Shown here: positions 51,529-63,235 of the stretch, one piece after another
Layout of the letters: every line of letters starts with the position of its first letter
How positions within the stretch are numbered: the first letter of the stretch is position 1
Source of the DNA: Gammaproteobacteria bacterium
Lineage (GTDB): Bacteria > Pseudomonadota > Gammaproteobacteria > Pseudomonadales > Pseudomonadaceae
Assembly: GCA_012728315.1 (NCBI GenBank)
Contig: JAAYFI010000065.1
Location: 81,112-145,111, forward strand
Direction: 5' to 3'
DNA: 64,000 nt
Notes under the pieces: generated by a model
Database searches by the model: none
What the model was told of the DNA's origin: nothing
The model's input: the letters and a program-made list of their open reading frames with translations, nothing else
Position numbers and translations under genes: made by a program

Positions 51529-53037
51529 ATGACAGCAGTTCAAGTACCAACGATTAAACTGGTTATTGATGGCAAGTTTGTTGAATCAAAAACCGACCAA
51601 TGGCGTGAGGTGATTAACCCAGCCACGCAAGACGTGTTAGCGAAAGTTCCTTTTGCTACCGCCGACGAAATCAATGCCGCGGTCGCTAGCGCTAAAAACG
51701 CCTTTAAAACTTGGCGCAAAACCCCGATCGGTACCCGCGCTCGTATTTTCCTCAAATACCAACAGCTGATTCGCGAAAATATGCAGGAGTTGGCGGCCTT
51801 ATTAACGGCCGAGCAAGGCAAAACCTTAGCGGATGCAGAAGGCGACGTATTCCGCGGCCTTGAGGTGGTTGAGCATGCGGCTGCCATCGGTAACTTGCAA
51901 TTAGGTGAACTGGCTAACAACGTAGCCAATGGCGTGGACACTTATACTCTGCTACAGCCCATCGGTGTCTGCGCAGGTATCACACCCTTTAACTTCCCTG
52001 CGATGATTCCATTGTGGATGTTCCCAATGGCCATTGTGACCGGTAATACCTTTGTTCTGAAACCCTCAGAGCAGGATCCAATGGTTACCATGCGCCTGGT
52101 AGAACTGGCCTTAGAAGCCGGAATTCCAGCCGGCGTACTTAACGTCATCCATGGCGGCCCAGACGCGGTCAATGGTATTTGTGACCATCCAGATATTAAA
52201 GCGGTGTCTTTTGTTGGCTCCACCCATGTTGGTACTCACGTTTATAACCGCTCTTCTCTGGCTGGGAAACGCGTACAGTGCATGATGGGCGCAAAAAATC
52301 ATGCGATTGTGATGCCTGATGCCAATAAAGAACAAACCCTAAACGCTATTGCTGGTGCGGCCTTTGGTGCCGCCGGACAACGCTGCATGGCGCTGCCGGT
52401 GATTGTCTTAGTCGGCGAAGCACAAAGTTGGTTACCGGAATTGGTAGCAAAAGCCAAAACACTTAAAGTGAATGCTGGCTGCCAAGCGGGCACCGATGTG
52501 GGTCCTGTGATCTCCAAGCAAGCCTTAGCACGCATTACGGATTTGATTGACAGCGGCGTCAAGCAAGGAGCGCAATTGGATCTCGACGGTCGCAATCCAA
52601 AAGTGCCAGGCTTTGAACAAGGCAACTTTGTTGGCCCAACCATCTTCTCCGCTGTTGATACTTCAATGCGTATCTACCAAGAAGAAATTTTCGGCCCAGT
52701 GCTCTGTGTGATGCATGCTGACAATATTGAGCAAGCCATTGAGCTGATTAATAGCAATCCCAACGGCAATGGCACCGCCATCTTTACCCGCTCCGGTGCT
52801 ACCGCACGTCGCTTCCAAGAGGATATTGATGTGGGCCAAGTTGGCATTAACGTACCTATTCCAGTACCCGTACCTATATTCTCCTTTACCGGTTCACGGG
52901 CATCAAAACTGGGTGATTTAGGCCCATATGGCAAACAAGTGGTGCAGTTCTACACACAAACTAAAACCGTCACTGCGCGCTGGTTCGATGAAGACGAAGC
53001 AGCCGGGGCACTCAATACCACCATCAGCCTCAAGTAA
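51529..53037 (+). CDS. mmsA: CoA-acylating methylmalonate-semialdehyde dehydrogenase
   Basis: [79 protein letters not shown]. Confidence 0.95.
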   Translation: MTAVQVPTIKLVIDGKFVESKTDQWREVINPATQDVLAKVPFATADEINAAVASAKNAFKTWRKTPIGTRARIFLKYQQLIRENMQELAALLTAEQGKTLADAEGDVFRGLEVVEHAAAIGNLQLGELANNVANGVDTYTLLQPIGVCAGITPFNFPAMIPLWMFPMAIVTGNTFVLKPSEQDPMVTMRLVELALEAGIPAGVLNVIHGGPDAVNGICDHPDIKAVSFVGSTHVGTHVYNRSSLAGKRVQCMMGAKNHAIVMPDANKEQTLNAIAGAAFGAAGQRCMALPVIVLVGEAQSWLPELVAKAKTLKVNAGCQAGTDVGPVISKQALARITDLIDSGVKQGAQLDLDGRNPKVPGFEQGNFVGPTIFSAVDTSMRIYQEEIFGPVLCVMHADNIEQAIELINSNPNGNGTAIFTRSGATARRFQEDIDVGQVGINVPIPVPVPIFSFTGSRASKLGDLGPYGKQVVQFYTQTKTVTARWFDEDEAAGALNTTISLK

Positions 53038-53044
53038 GCTGAGC

Positions 53045-53075
53045 GCCCCGCCTGCTAACAAAGTTTAGGCGGGGC
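53045..53075 (+). other. Hairpin between mmsA and mmsB
   Basis: GCCCCGCCT...AGGCGGGGC, 9-bp GC-rich stem. Confidence 0.55.
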
Positions 53076-53151
53076 ATGCTGCGTGTAAGAGCAGCAAGAC
53101 AACTTAATGAGCATCATCACGCGCAATAATCATAATAAGCGGAGATCAACC

Positions 53152-54039
53152 ATGCATATCGGATTTTTAGGCCTCGGTAATATGGGCAGCCCAATGGCCA
53201 GCAACCTACTCAAAGCGGGCCATCAACTGAGTGTATTCGACCTTTCCAACACTGCTGTTGCCGAACTCGAGCAAAAAGGCGCACAAGGTTGTGCTTCTGT
53301 AGCCGCCTTAATAGCCAGCGCTCCTGATGTAGTTATTAGCATGTTACCTGCGGCCCCTCACGTAAAAGGGGTCTACCTCGGTGAGGACGGCCTTATTGCA
53401 CAACTGACCAAACCCACCTATTTAATTGACTGCTCCACCATTGATCCACATAGCGCGCGGGAAGTAGCACAAGCTGCGACCGCAGCGGGGCATCGCATGC
53501 TTGATGCCCCGGTATCGGGCGGCACCGCTGGTGCACAAGCGGCAACCTTAACCTTTATGGTCGGCGGTGAAGCGGAAGATTTACAGCATATCCGTCCCAT
53601 TTTGCAGGCCATGGGTAAAAATGTGACCCATTGTGGCGCCAGCGGTAACGGCCAAGTGGCTAAAGTCGCTAACAATATGCTGCTGGGGATTTCTATGATT
53701 GGCGTCGCTGAAGCCATGGCCTTAGGTGTTTCTTTGGGGATGGATGCCAAAACATTAGCCGGCATTATCAATACCTCCAGTGGCCGCTGCTGGAGTTCTG
53801 AAATCAACAACCCGTACCCCGATGTTTTAGACAACACACCTGCCAGTCGCGGCTATAGTGGTGGTTTCGGTAGCGACTTGATGCTTAAAGATTTAGGCTT
53901 AGCCACTGAAGCTGCGCGTTTGGCCAAACAACCCGTCATGATGGGTGCCGCAGCACAACAGCTCTATCAAGCCTTTAGCTTGCAAGGCAATGGCCATCTA
54001 GACTTCTCGGCCATTATTAAACTGTATTTAAAGGAGTGA
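53152..54039 (+). CDS. mmsB: 3-hydroxyisobutyrate dehydrogenase
   Basis: MHIGFLGLGNMGSPMASNLLKAGH, LDAPVSGGTAGAQAATLTFMVGG, KVANNMLLG. Confidence 0.94.
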   Translation: MHIGFLGLGNMGSPMASNLLKAGHQLSVFDLSNTAVAELEQKGAQGCASVAALIASAPDVVISMLPAAPHVKGVYLGEDGLIAQLTKPTYLIDCSTIDPHSAREVAQAATAAGHRMLDAPVSGGTAGAQAATLTFMVGGEAEDLQHIRPILQAMGKNVTHCGASGNGQVAKVANNMLLGISMIGVAEAMALGVSLGMDAKTLAGIINTSSGRCWSSEINNPYPDVLDNTPASRGYSGGFGSDLMLKDLGLATEAARLAKQPVMMGAAAQQLYQAFSLQGNGHLDFSAIIKLYLKE

Positions 54040-54044
54040 TCTCG

Positions 54045-55115
54045 ATGCTCGATAATCCTGCTCTGGTACTGACTGAAGTTCGCAATCGCGTAGGTCACCT
54101 CACCCTGAACCGTGTCTCCGCCTTTAACGCCATCAACCTTGAAATGGTGCGCCTGATTCAAACTCAACTGGATGACTGGGCGGCCGACGACCAAGTGGTT
54201 GCTGTGGTACTGCGCGCCAATGGCGACAAAGCCTTTTGTGCTGGCGGTGATATTCGCGAGTTGTACAACAATGCTAAAGAAGGTAACACAGGCAACGAAA
54301 CCTTCTTTAGCGAAGAATATGCACTGGATCAATGGATTCACGCTTACCCGAAACCTTTTATCGCCTTAATCGACGGCTTAACCTTGGGCGGCGGCATGGG
54401 CTTAGTGCAAGGGGCAAGCTTTCGTATCGTCACCGAAAAAGCCCGCTTAGGTATGCCAGAAGTGAGTATTGGGTTTTTCCCAGATGTGGGCGGTAGCTAT
54501 TTTTTATCACGCTTACCGGGTGAAGTCGGTACTTATATGGGCGTCAGTGGCAACCCAGTTGGCGCAGCGGATGCCTTGCAAGTGGGTCTTGCTGATTGGT
54601 TTTTACATGCCGAGCAAATTTCTGAGCTGGACCGTTGCTTGGACAATATGCAGTGGGGGCACTCATCGCAAGAAGCCATTCGCAGCTTATTAAACACCTT
54701 AGCCAGTAAGCGTGCCAGCGGGGCCAAACTGACCACAGTACGCGCGGCTATCGATCAGCACTTTGCCAAAGATTCAGTCGCTGAAATTATCGCCTCGTTA
54801 AAAAGCGAAACCGATAGCACTATTAAACAGTGGAGCGAAGAATTGCTCGCGACACTGGCAACGCGCTCCCCTATCGCTATGGCCACCACTTTAGCCATGT
54901 TACGCCGTGGTAAAAAGCTGTCACTGGCAGATTGTTTCCGCCTCGAGTACCACTTAGGTAAACAGTGGTTTACCAAAGGTGACTTTATGGAAGGCGTGCG
55001 TGCGCTGATTATTGATAAAGATAAAAACCCACAATGGCAGCCGGCCACCATCGAAGCGCTTGACCCCGCGAAAATCGATGAGTTGTTCGCAGGCTTTCAA
55101 GCGCAATCTGTATAA
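54045..55115 (+). CDS. Enoyl-CoA hydratase/isomerase family, probable 3-hydroxyisobutyryl-CoA hydrolase
   Basis: AFCAGGDIRELYNNAKEG, DGLTLGGGMGLVQGASFRIVTEKARLGMPEVSIGFFPDVGGSYFLSRL. Confidence 0.9.
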   Translation: MLDNPALVLTEVRNRVGHLTLNRVSAFNAINLEMVRLIQTQLDDWAADDQVVAVVLRANGDKAFCAGGDIRELYNNAKEGNTGNETFFSEEYALDQWIHAYPKPFIALIDGLTLGGGMGLVQGASFRIVTEKARLGMPEVSIGFFPDVGGSYFLSRLPGEVGTYMGVSGNPVGAADALQVGLADWFLHAEQISELDRCLDNMQWGHSSQEAIRSLLNTLASKRASGAKLTTVRAAIDQHFAKDSVAEIIASLKSETDSTIKQWSEELLATLATRSPIAMATTLAMLRRGKKLSLADCFRLEYHLGKQWFTKGDFMEGVRALIIDKDKNPQWQPATIEALDPAKIDELFAGFQAQSV

Positions 55116-55144
55116 GCCAATGCGTGTATTAAAGGAATTTCACC

Positions 55145-56296
55145 ATGAATGATATCGAACTCTCCGAAGAGCAACGCATGATCCGTGATATGGCACGGGA
55201 CTTCGCCAAAACTGAATTAGCCCCTCATGCCGAACAATGGGAAAAAGCCGGCTGGCTGGATGACAGTATGCTCAAACAGATGGGCGAGCTGGGTTTTTTA
55301 GGTATGGTTGTACCTGAAGAATGGGGTGGCTCTTATATTGATTACACCTCTTACGTCCTCGCCGTTGAAGAAATCTCAGCGGGTTGTGCGGCAACAGGCG
55401 CGGTGATGAGTATTCATAACTCGGTTGGCTGCACACCCATTCTAAATTGGGGTACAGAAGAGCAAAAACAACAATGGGTGCCTGATCTAGCAGCGGGTAA
55501 AACCCTCGCCTGTTTCTGCTTAACCGAGCCGCAAGCCGGTTCCGAAGCCAATAACCTACGTACTAAAGCAGTTGCAGACGGCGAAGAGTGGGTCCTCAAT
55601 GGCAGTAAACAATTTATCAGCAATGCCAAGCGCGCAGGTTTAGCCATTGTCTTTGCGGTAACCGATCCTGATCTGGGTAAAAAAGGATTATCGGCTTTTC
55701 TAGTGCCGACTGACACTCCAGGTTTTGAAGTGGAGCGCATGGAACAAAAAATGGGCTTACGTGCATCGGATACCTGTGCAGTGAGCTTGATCAACTGTCG
55801 TGTTCCTAAAGAAAACATGTTGGGCCCGCGCGGTAAAGGCTTAGCCCTTGCGCTTTCTGGCTTAGAGGGTGGTCGCTTAGGCATTGCCGCACAAGCCATT
55901 GGTATTGCTCGCGCAGCTTTTGAAGCGGCCCTGCGTTACTCGCGTGAGCGCGTACAGTTTGGCAAGCCGATCGCCGAACACCAAAGCATTGCTAATATGC
56001 TCGCAGATATGCATACACAAATTAATGCTGCACGCCATATGTTGCTCTATGCTGCACGCTTGCGCACAGCGGGCCTGCCCTGCTTATCAGAAGCCTCCCA
56101 AGCGAAACTTTTCGCCTCAGAAATGGCCGAAAAAGTCTGCTCAAATGCTATTCAGATTCATGGTGGTTACGGCTATCTCGAAGATTACGCAGTAGAGCGT
56201 CATTACCGTGATGCGCGTATTACGCAAATTTATGAAGGCACCAGCGAAGTGCAGCGCATACTGATTGCCCGCCAACTCGCTGACTACTCTCTATAA
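55145..56296 (+). CDS. Acyl-CoA dehydrogenase (probably isobutyryl/short-chain)
   Basis: [71 protein letters not shown]. Confidence 0.94.
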   Translation: MNDIELSEEQRMIRDMARDFAKTELAPHAEQWEKAGWLDDSMLKQMGELGFLGMVVPEEWGGSYIDYTSYVLAVEEISAGCAATGAVMSIHNSVGCTPILNWGTEEQKQQWVPDLAAGKTLACFCLTEPQAGSEANNLRTKAVADGEEWVLNGSKQFISNAKRAGLAIVFAVTDPDLGKKGLSAFLVPTDTPGFEVERMEQKMGLRASDTCAVSLINCRVPKENMLGPRGKGLALALSGLEGGRLGIAAQAIGIARAAFEAALRYSRERVQFGKPIAEHQSIANMLADMHTQINAARHMLLYAARLRTAGLPCLSEASQAKLFASEMAEKVCSNAIQIHGGYGYLEDYAVERHYRDARITQIYEGTSEVQRILIARQLADYSL

Positions 56297-56323
56297 GTTA
56301 AGCGAGCTTTTATTCCAGCCAAT

Positions 56324-56360
56324 AAAAAACGGCTACCAATCACTTGGTAGCCGTTTTTTT
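56324..56360. terminator. Intrinsic terminator between convergent acyl-CoA dehydrogenase and groL
   Basis: AAAAAACGGCTACC-aatcactt-GGTAGCCGTTTTTTT. Confidence 0.92.
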
Positions 56361-56394
56361 GATGCTTTAGAGCGAAACAGTAAGGTAAAAAACC

Positions 56395-58044
<1,650 letters not shown>

Positions 58045-58077
58045 TCAATTCTGTGTCATTAAACGCAAGGGGATAAA

Positions 58078-58371
58078 TTAAGCTTCAACAACCGCGAGAA
58101 TTTCGCTTTCGCTCATTACCAACAGTTCTTCGCCATCAACTTTAATAGCGTTGCTGCCGGAATAAGGGCCAAAGACTACTTTGTCACCCACTTTTACTGC
58201 GAGTGCGCGTACTTCACCATTGTCTAAAACGCGGCCAGTACCTACGGCTACAATTTCACCTTGATTTGGTTTTTCAGCCGCTGAACCTGGTAGCACGATG
58301 CCGCCTGCGGTTTTAGTTTCTTCTTCGCTGCGGCGAATTACTACACGGTCATGCAGAGGACGAAGCTTCAT
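58078..58371 (-). CDS. groS: Co-chaperonin GroES
   Basis: [44 protein letters not shown]. Confidence 0.99.
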   Translation of the reverse strand: MKLRPLHDRVVIRRSEEETKTAGGIVLPGSAAEKPNQGEIVAVGTGRVLDNGEVRALAVKVGDKVVFGPYSGSNAIKVDGEELLVMSESEILAVVEA

Positions 58372-58510
58372 TGTCGATCTCTCCCAACGGGTTAGTTACA
58401 TCAGCCGATGACACTCATCGGCACGTTTATTAAGTCCGGCTAGCCGGAGCGCACTGTAACAAGCACAGCACGCAGAATAGTCTGCTAGTGCAGAATCTTT
58501 TGGTGACTTA

Positions 58511-58539
58511 TATATGTGGGCACATACAAGCATTTCAAG
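58511..58539 (-). promoter_or_regulatory. Sigma-32-type heat-shock promoter for groESL
   Basis: Reverse strand CTTGAAA-N12-CCCACATAT, close to CTTGAAA-N(12-15)-CCCCATnTA. Confidence 0.75.
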
Positions 58540-58582
58540 GGCTGTGCCTGAAAATTTTTAACAAAGGCGATGAAAATGCGAT

Positions 58583-59050
58583 TTAAGGGTCTTTACGCTC
58601 AAATTCACCTTCAATAATCTGCGCATGATGGGTCTCTGAGCGCCCTCTGTGTTGGGTATAAGCGCTACTTTGTGCATAAAACCGACCTGATTGCATACCT
58701 TGCGTCATATGCAGGTTAATGCGCTTAATCAACCAATGGCGCACAAAAGGCAGCAAGCACATCAAACCCAACACATCGCTAATAAAACCCGGCAAAAACA
58801 GCAGGCCACCGCCCACGACCAGCAGTAAGCCATTGAGCATATCGTTATTGGGTATTTCACCTAATGCCATGCGCTGACGCACTTTTAACGCTGTAGTCAA
58901 TCCGGCTAAGCGGATACACAACACGCCCAGCACGCCGCTGGCCAGCACCAATAGCAAGGTTGCTGAAGCCCCAATACTTGAGCCAACTCGAATCATGACA
59001 AACAACTCAAGCAGCGGAAACACTAAAAACAATAAGAAAAAAAAGCGCAT
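58583..59050 (-). CDS. fxsA: FxsA family membrane protein
   Basis: MRFFFLLFLVFPLLELFVMIRVGSSIGASATLLLVLASGVLGVLCIRLAG; next to groES as in pseudomonads. Confidence 0.9.
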   Translation of the reverse strand: MRFFFLLFLVFPLLELFVMIRVGSSIGASATLLLVLASGVLGVLCIRLAGLTTALKVRQRMALGEIPNNDMLNGLLLVVGGGLLFLPGFISDVLGLMCLLPFVRHWLIKRINLHMTQGMQSGRFYAQSSAYTQHRGRSETHHAQIIEGEFERKDP

Positions 59051-59143
59051 CAGACACACCCAAACAATGTAGATAAAATATTAATGCGTCCCACAATACT
59101 AAATCTCAAGGGACGCATGCATTGGATCATGTAACAAAATACC

Positions 59144-60691
59144 TCAAGCATTGTTGGCACCGTCATCGAGCTCAGCACTGGCTGATGCTCGACGTCGATC
59201 ACTGCGCCACTGCCAAATAATCAAAATAATGGTAGGTACACCCAGCAAGGCGGTAATTAAAAAGAACTTCTCATAGCCAAATTTATCGACCAAAACACCT
59301 GAATAACCGCCGATTAAGCGTGGCAGTAGCAACATAATTGAGCTGAGCAATGCATATTGGGTGGCCGAGAAGCGTAAATTGGTCAGGCTCGACAAATAAG
59401 CCACAAAAGCCGCTGTTGCTAATCCTGCACTGAAGTTGTCGCACGAAATGGTGACGATCAACATATTCAGATCCGCGCCCATGCCTGCCAACAAGACAAA
59501 CATTAAGTTTGTGCCTGCTGAGGTAATACCACCGACTAACAAAATCGGCATAATGCCAAAGCGCACAATAAGCAAACCACCCACGCCAGCACCGAGCAAT
59601 GTCATAATCAAACCGAAGACTTTACTGACACCGGCAATTTGATCTTTGCTAAAACCTTGATCGATATAAAACACATTAGCCATTACGCCCATCACCGTAT
59701 CTGACATACGATAGGTCGCCACTAAACCAAGTAATAACAAGGCTTGCCAGCGATAGCGCACCACAAAATCGCTAACGGGGGTTAACACCGGCGCCAGCCC
59801 TTTACGCCCAAGTGACGACAAGCAAAATAGCGTCAAGATGGTGTAGAGCAGAGCGCGCAAAAAGGCTCGATCGCTATAAAACAAATCATCCAATCCCGCA
59901 CGCCCAGCCACCAAAGACTGAAAATCAGTCTGATAGAATTGGGTCATCATCGCAGGCACCGACACCAACAAAACCATCAGCACTACGACCGAAATCAATT
60001 GATGGCTAAGCTTATAACGATTAATCGTATCTTCCGTTGCCACCGCAAGCTTAGGCTCTTTCATCCATAAGGTGGTGAGCAGCCCTGGCAGCATTAACAA
60101 AGCAAACAGCAAATAGGTACTGGCCCAAGCGGCATGTCGGTACTGCACACCGGTAGAGCCAAACCATTCAGCAAAATATAAGGCACCGGCGGTAGCTAAG
60201 AGTGCTGCGACCCGATAGCCGGCCATATAGCTTGCAGCTAAGGCCGCTTGCCGGCTGTTATCGAGAATTTCTAAACGGTATGCGTCCACCGCAATATCTT
60301 GTGTAGCCGAAGCAAAGGCCACCAGCACGGCCAAAGCAATCAAAACAGCCAAGTGGCTTTGCGGATTACTCAGCGCCATTCCGGCCAAACCAATGGCCAC
60401 CAAAAGCTGAGAAAGCACCAGCCATGAGCGCCGCCGCCCTAAGCGCCCTAAAAACGGCAAACGCCATTGATCAAGCAGCGGCGACCACACCCATTTAAAA
60501 GCATAAGCCAAGCCTATAAGACTGGCATAACCAATGGTTTCACGGGCTACGCCGGCTTCTCGCAACCACACAGACAGCGTGGAAAAAACCAACATATAAG
60601 GCAGGCCGGCAGCAAACCCCAACAGTAATAAAGCTAAAACAGCCGGATTCGAATAGGCCTGTATGGCGGTACGCCAACTGTTATCGGTCAT
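59144..60691 (-). CDS. ampG: AmpG family muropeptide MFS transporter
   Basis: PAVLALLLLGFAAGLPYMLVFSTLSVWLREAGVARETIGYASLIGLAYAFKWVWSPLLD. Confidence 0.94.
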   Translation of the reverse strand: MTDNSWRTAIQAYSNPAVLALLLLGFAAGLPYMLVFSTLSVWLREAGVARETIGYASLIGLAYAFKWVWSPLLDQWRLPFLGRLGRRRSWLVLSQLLVAIGLAGMALSNPQSHLAVLIALAVLVAFASATQDIAVDAYRLEILDNSRQAALAASYMAGYRVAALLATAGALYFAEWFGSTGVQYRHAAWASTYLLFALLMLPGLLTTLWMKEPKLAVATEDTINRYKLSHQLISVVVLMVLLVSVPAMMTQFYQTDFQSLVAGRAGLDDLFYSDRAFLRALLYTILTLFCLSSLGRKGLAPVLTPVSDFVVRYRWQALLLLGLVATYRMSDTVMGVMANVFYIDQGFSKDQIAGVSKVFGLIMTLLGAGVGGLLIVRFGIMPILLVGGITSAGTNLMFVLLAGMGADLNMLIVTISCDNFSAGLATAAFVAYLSSLTNLRFSATQYALLSSIMLLLPRLIGGYSGVLVDKFGYEKFFLITALLGVPTIILIIWQWRSDRRRASASAELDDGANNA

Positions 60692-60722
60692 GGTGAATTG
60701 TTTTCATTGAAAAAGGCGTACT

Positions 60723-61058
60723 CTACTGGCTGACAGTGTCAGGCTGCCACTGATAATTGGCTAATTTTACACGATCTTGCTCAATCAAGATCCCTTCGAG
60801 ATGTAATCGCTGGCGTTGCTCATCACCTGCGCGACTGTTTGGCGGCAAACTTAAACGCCCACCGGCCGCAACAACACGATGCCAGGGCAATTGTGTATCA
60901 TCGGGTAGTTGACTCAAAACCCGACCCACCCAACGCGCCAAGCCCGGATAGCCTGCCATCTGAGCCAATTGCCCATAGGTGACTAAGCATCCTTGTGGGA
61001 CCTTGGACAACAATGTGTACAAGACGATCCGCATCTGCTGTTTATTTTCTATATCCAT
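60723..61058 (-). CDS. MGMT family / alkyltransferase-like protein (PWHRV in place of PCHRV)
   Basis: VTYGQLAQMAGYPGLARWVGRVLSQ...LPWHRVVAAGGRLS. Confidence 0.9.
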   Translation of the reverse strand: MDIENKQQMRIVLYTLLSKVPQGCLVTYGQLAQMAGYPGLARWVGRVLSQLPDDTQLPWHRVVAAGGRLSLPPNSRAGDEQRQRLHLEGILIEQDRVKLANYQWQPDTVSQ

Positions 61059-61155
61059 GACGGAACCCTATTTTTTGCTATGGGTCTGTTATCAGGTGAC
61101 GTTAAACTGCGCACTGTACAACATTTCTGTTTCTATCTTCCCCTGAGTTTTGATT

Positions 61156-62163
61156 ATGCGTGCTTTTGCGGTATGTAGCTTTGCTATAAGTCTTATATTT
61201 TCAATATCTGCTCACGCAGATACGGTGTGGCTAAAAAATGGTGATCGCTTAACTGGGAGTATTTTACTGCTCGACAGCGGTAAGCTGCTGCTGGAAACAG
61301 ATTATGCCGGCACCATTACGCTAAAGATTAGTAAAGTAGCAACGCTGGAGTCAAAGCAACCGCTGCTGGTTAAGCTGGATCAGTTTACTAGCGAGACCAG
61401 TAAAGAGTTGCGCCCTGCACCTGAAGGTAGCGTGCGCATTGTTAACGGTGGTCCTGAGCAAACGGTAGAGCTCGATGCTATTCAACAGCTGATGGTGCCA
61501 CGCCCTATTATTGAGGATTTACGTTGGAAAGGTAATCTCAGTTTTTCAGCAGACTATAAGCGCAACGAAAATAGCTCCGATGATTACGGCTTAGATATCA
61601 ACACTGAGTTGCGCCACGGTTTATGGCGACATGGGCTGGACACTGAATACGATTATGAAACTAAAAATGGCACTAAGAAAACTGAGAACTTTGAAGCCAG
61701 TTATGCTTTAGACCGTTTTATCACTGAACGCTGGTTCTGGAAAAATAAAGCTAAATATATCAATGATCATGTTGAAGATTTGCGCCGGCAGCATGTCTAC
61801 GGTACCGGGCCGGGCTTTCAGTTCTGGGACAATGAATTAGGGGCTTTCGCGCTATCTGGATTGCTTAATCATAATAAGTTCAAGTTTGTTCACGGTGAAA
61901 AACAAAGCTTTAACTCAGGTAACCTGTCGTGGGATTACAATCGCTATATCAGCGGTAAAAGCTTTGAGCTGTACACCAAAGGTGAGTTCGGCGTACCTTT
62001 TATCAGTGATATTGATTATGTCTTGGATAGTGAAGCGGGTATGCGCTACAAGCTCAATAGCTGGGCAGCAGTCACCTTAAGAGCTGAGTGGGATAAGGTT
62101 TCCAGCAAATACGGCGATCTCAATGATCGACGCTATGTGATTGGTGTCGGCGTGGGTTGGTAG
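61156..62163 (+). CDS. DUF481 domain-containing outer-membrane-like protein
   Basis: Signal peptide, ADTVWLKNGDRLTGSILLLDSGKLLLETDYAGTITL, C-terminal beta-barrel ending RYVIGVGVGW. Confidence 0.9.
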   Translation: MRAFAVCSFAISLIFSISAHADTVWLKNGDRLTGSILLLDSGKLLLETDYAGTITLKISKVATLESKQPLLVKLDQFTSETSKELRPAPEGSVRIVNGGPEQTVELDAIQQLMVPRPIIEDLRWKGNLSFSADYKRNENSSDDYGLDINTELRHGLWRHGLDTEYDYETKNGTKKTENFEASYALDRFITERWFWKNKAKYINDHVEDLRRQHVYGTGPGFQFWDNELGAFALSGLLNHNKFKFVHGEKQSFNSGNLSWDYNRYISGKSFELYTKGEFGVPFISDIDYVLDSEAGMRYKLNSWAAVTLRAEWDKVSSKYGDLNDRRYVIGVGVGW

Positions 62164-62202
62164 GCAGCGCCTGTAAAGCGTATTGAACGCCCACCCAACC
62201 GC

Positions 62203-62357
62203 TCAAGCAGCCTTATCAATCAGGCCGTTGCTGTTGCGATCCCAATCCAGCAAGGCAGCGCCATTGCCGCCCCAATCAGCACGGGTCAGCATGCCATCGC
62301 CGTTGTGGTCGAAGTCAATGTTGAAGGCCGTTGCCGTCCAGAGATCGAGGATGCTGG
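62203..62357 (-). pseudogene. Relic of an RTX/EF-hand calcium-binding protein (frameshifted fragment)
   Basis: Reverse strand encodes ILDL(frameshift)DGNGL...DFDHNGDGMLTRADWGGNGAALLDWDRNSNGLIDKAA*, matching the ILDLDGNG...FDHNGDG...LDxDRNGNGxID pattern of large RTX-type proteins; truncated at both ends. Confidence 0.6.
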
Positions 62358-62371
62358 GGGCGCGGAGCGGT

Positions 62372-62452
62372 GGCCAGCGCAGCCAAGGATGGCGTAGCGC
62401 CCCGAATGGGTTCATCGACAGATTAACCCACCCCAGAGTACGGCATACACCA
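62372..62452 (+). repeat. Dispersed palindromic repeat, copy 2 (degenerate)
   Basis: CCAGCGCAGCCAAGGATGGCGTAGCGCC...TGGGTTCATCGACAGATTAACCCACCCCAGAGTACGGCATACACC aligns with 37770-37860. Confidence 0.8.
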
Positions 62453-62476
62453 TCGCTAGCTGGCTATTGCAGCTTT

Positions 62477-63235
62477 TTACAAGCGCAAGCCACCGTCCAA
62501 CTCAAGAATACGGCCGGTGTAATAATCATTCTCAAAAATATAAGCGACAGAGTGAGCAATTTCTTCAGGTTTACCCATACGTTGCAATGGAATCCCTGCT
62601 GTCATTTTTGCTAACACTTCTGGCTTCATACCTAAGGTCATTTCAGTTTCAATAAAGCCTGGCGCAACACCTGCCACACGAATACCGTAGCGCGCCAGTT
62701 CTTTTGCCCACACCACAGTATCAGCAGCCACACCTGCCTTTGCTGCAGAATAGTTCGCCTGCCCCATATTACCGGCACGTGAAATTGAAGAAATGTTTAC
62801 GATAGCGCCTTGATTCTTCAGCTCAATCATTTTCGCAGCCACTTCTCGGGTACAGAGGAAGACACCGGTCAGGTTGACGTCAATCACTGCCTGCCAATTG
62901 GCCAAGCTCATTTTGCTCATCTCGCCATCTTTCACACGAATCGTCAGGCCATCACGCAAAATACCGGCATTATTGACCAAACCATGGATAGCACCAAAGT
63001 CATCAGCCACTTGCGCCACCATATGCGTCACTTGCTCTTCATTAGCGACATTGCACAGATAGGCACGCGCTTGACTACCAGCACTTGCGCAAGCCGCGAC
63101 CGCAGCATCCAGCTTCTCTTGATCCAAGTCCACCAGCGCCAGCTTCGCACCTTTAGCTGCTAAATACTCAGCCATCGCACGACCCAAGCCCTGGCCTCCA
63201 CCCGTTACAATAATGACTTTATCTTTTAACTGCAT
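62477..63235 (-). CDS. SDR family 3-oxoacyl-ACP reductase-like protein
   Basis: MQLKDKVIIVTGGGQGLGRAMAEYLAAKGAKLALVDLD, NYSAAKAGVAADTVVWAKELARYGIRVAGVAPGFIETEMT. Confidence 0.92.
   Translation of the reverse strand: MQLKDKVIIVTGGGQGLGRAMAEYLAAKGAKLALVDLDQEKLDAAVAACASAGSQARAYLCNVANEEQVTHMVAQVADDFGAIHGLVNNAGILRDGLTIRVKDGEMSKMSLANWQAVIDVNLTGVFLCTREVAAKMIELKNQGAIVNISSISRAGNMGQANYSAAKAGVAADTVVWAKELARYGIRVAGVAPGFIETEMTLGMKPEVLAKMTAGIPLQRMGKPEEIAHSVAYIFENDYYTGRILELDGGLRL

Noticed and set aside
62183-62614. 143-aa + strand ORF over the RTX relic and repeat
   Set aside because: Antisense to the RTX fragment and to the fabG-like gene 3' end; no protein family features.
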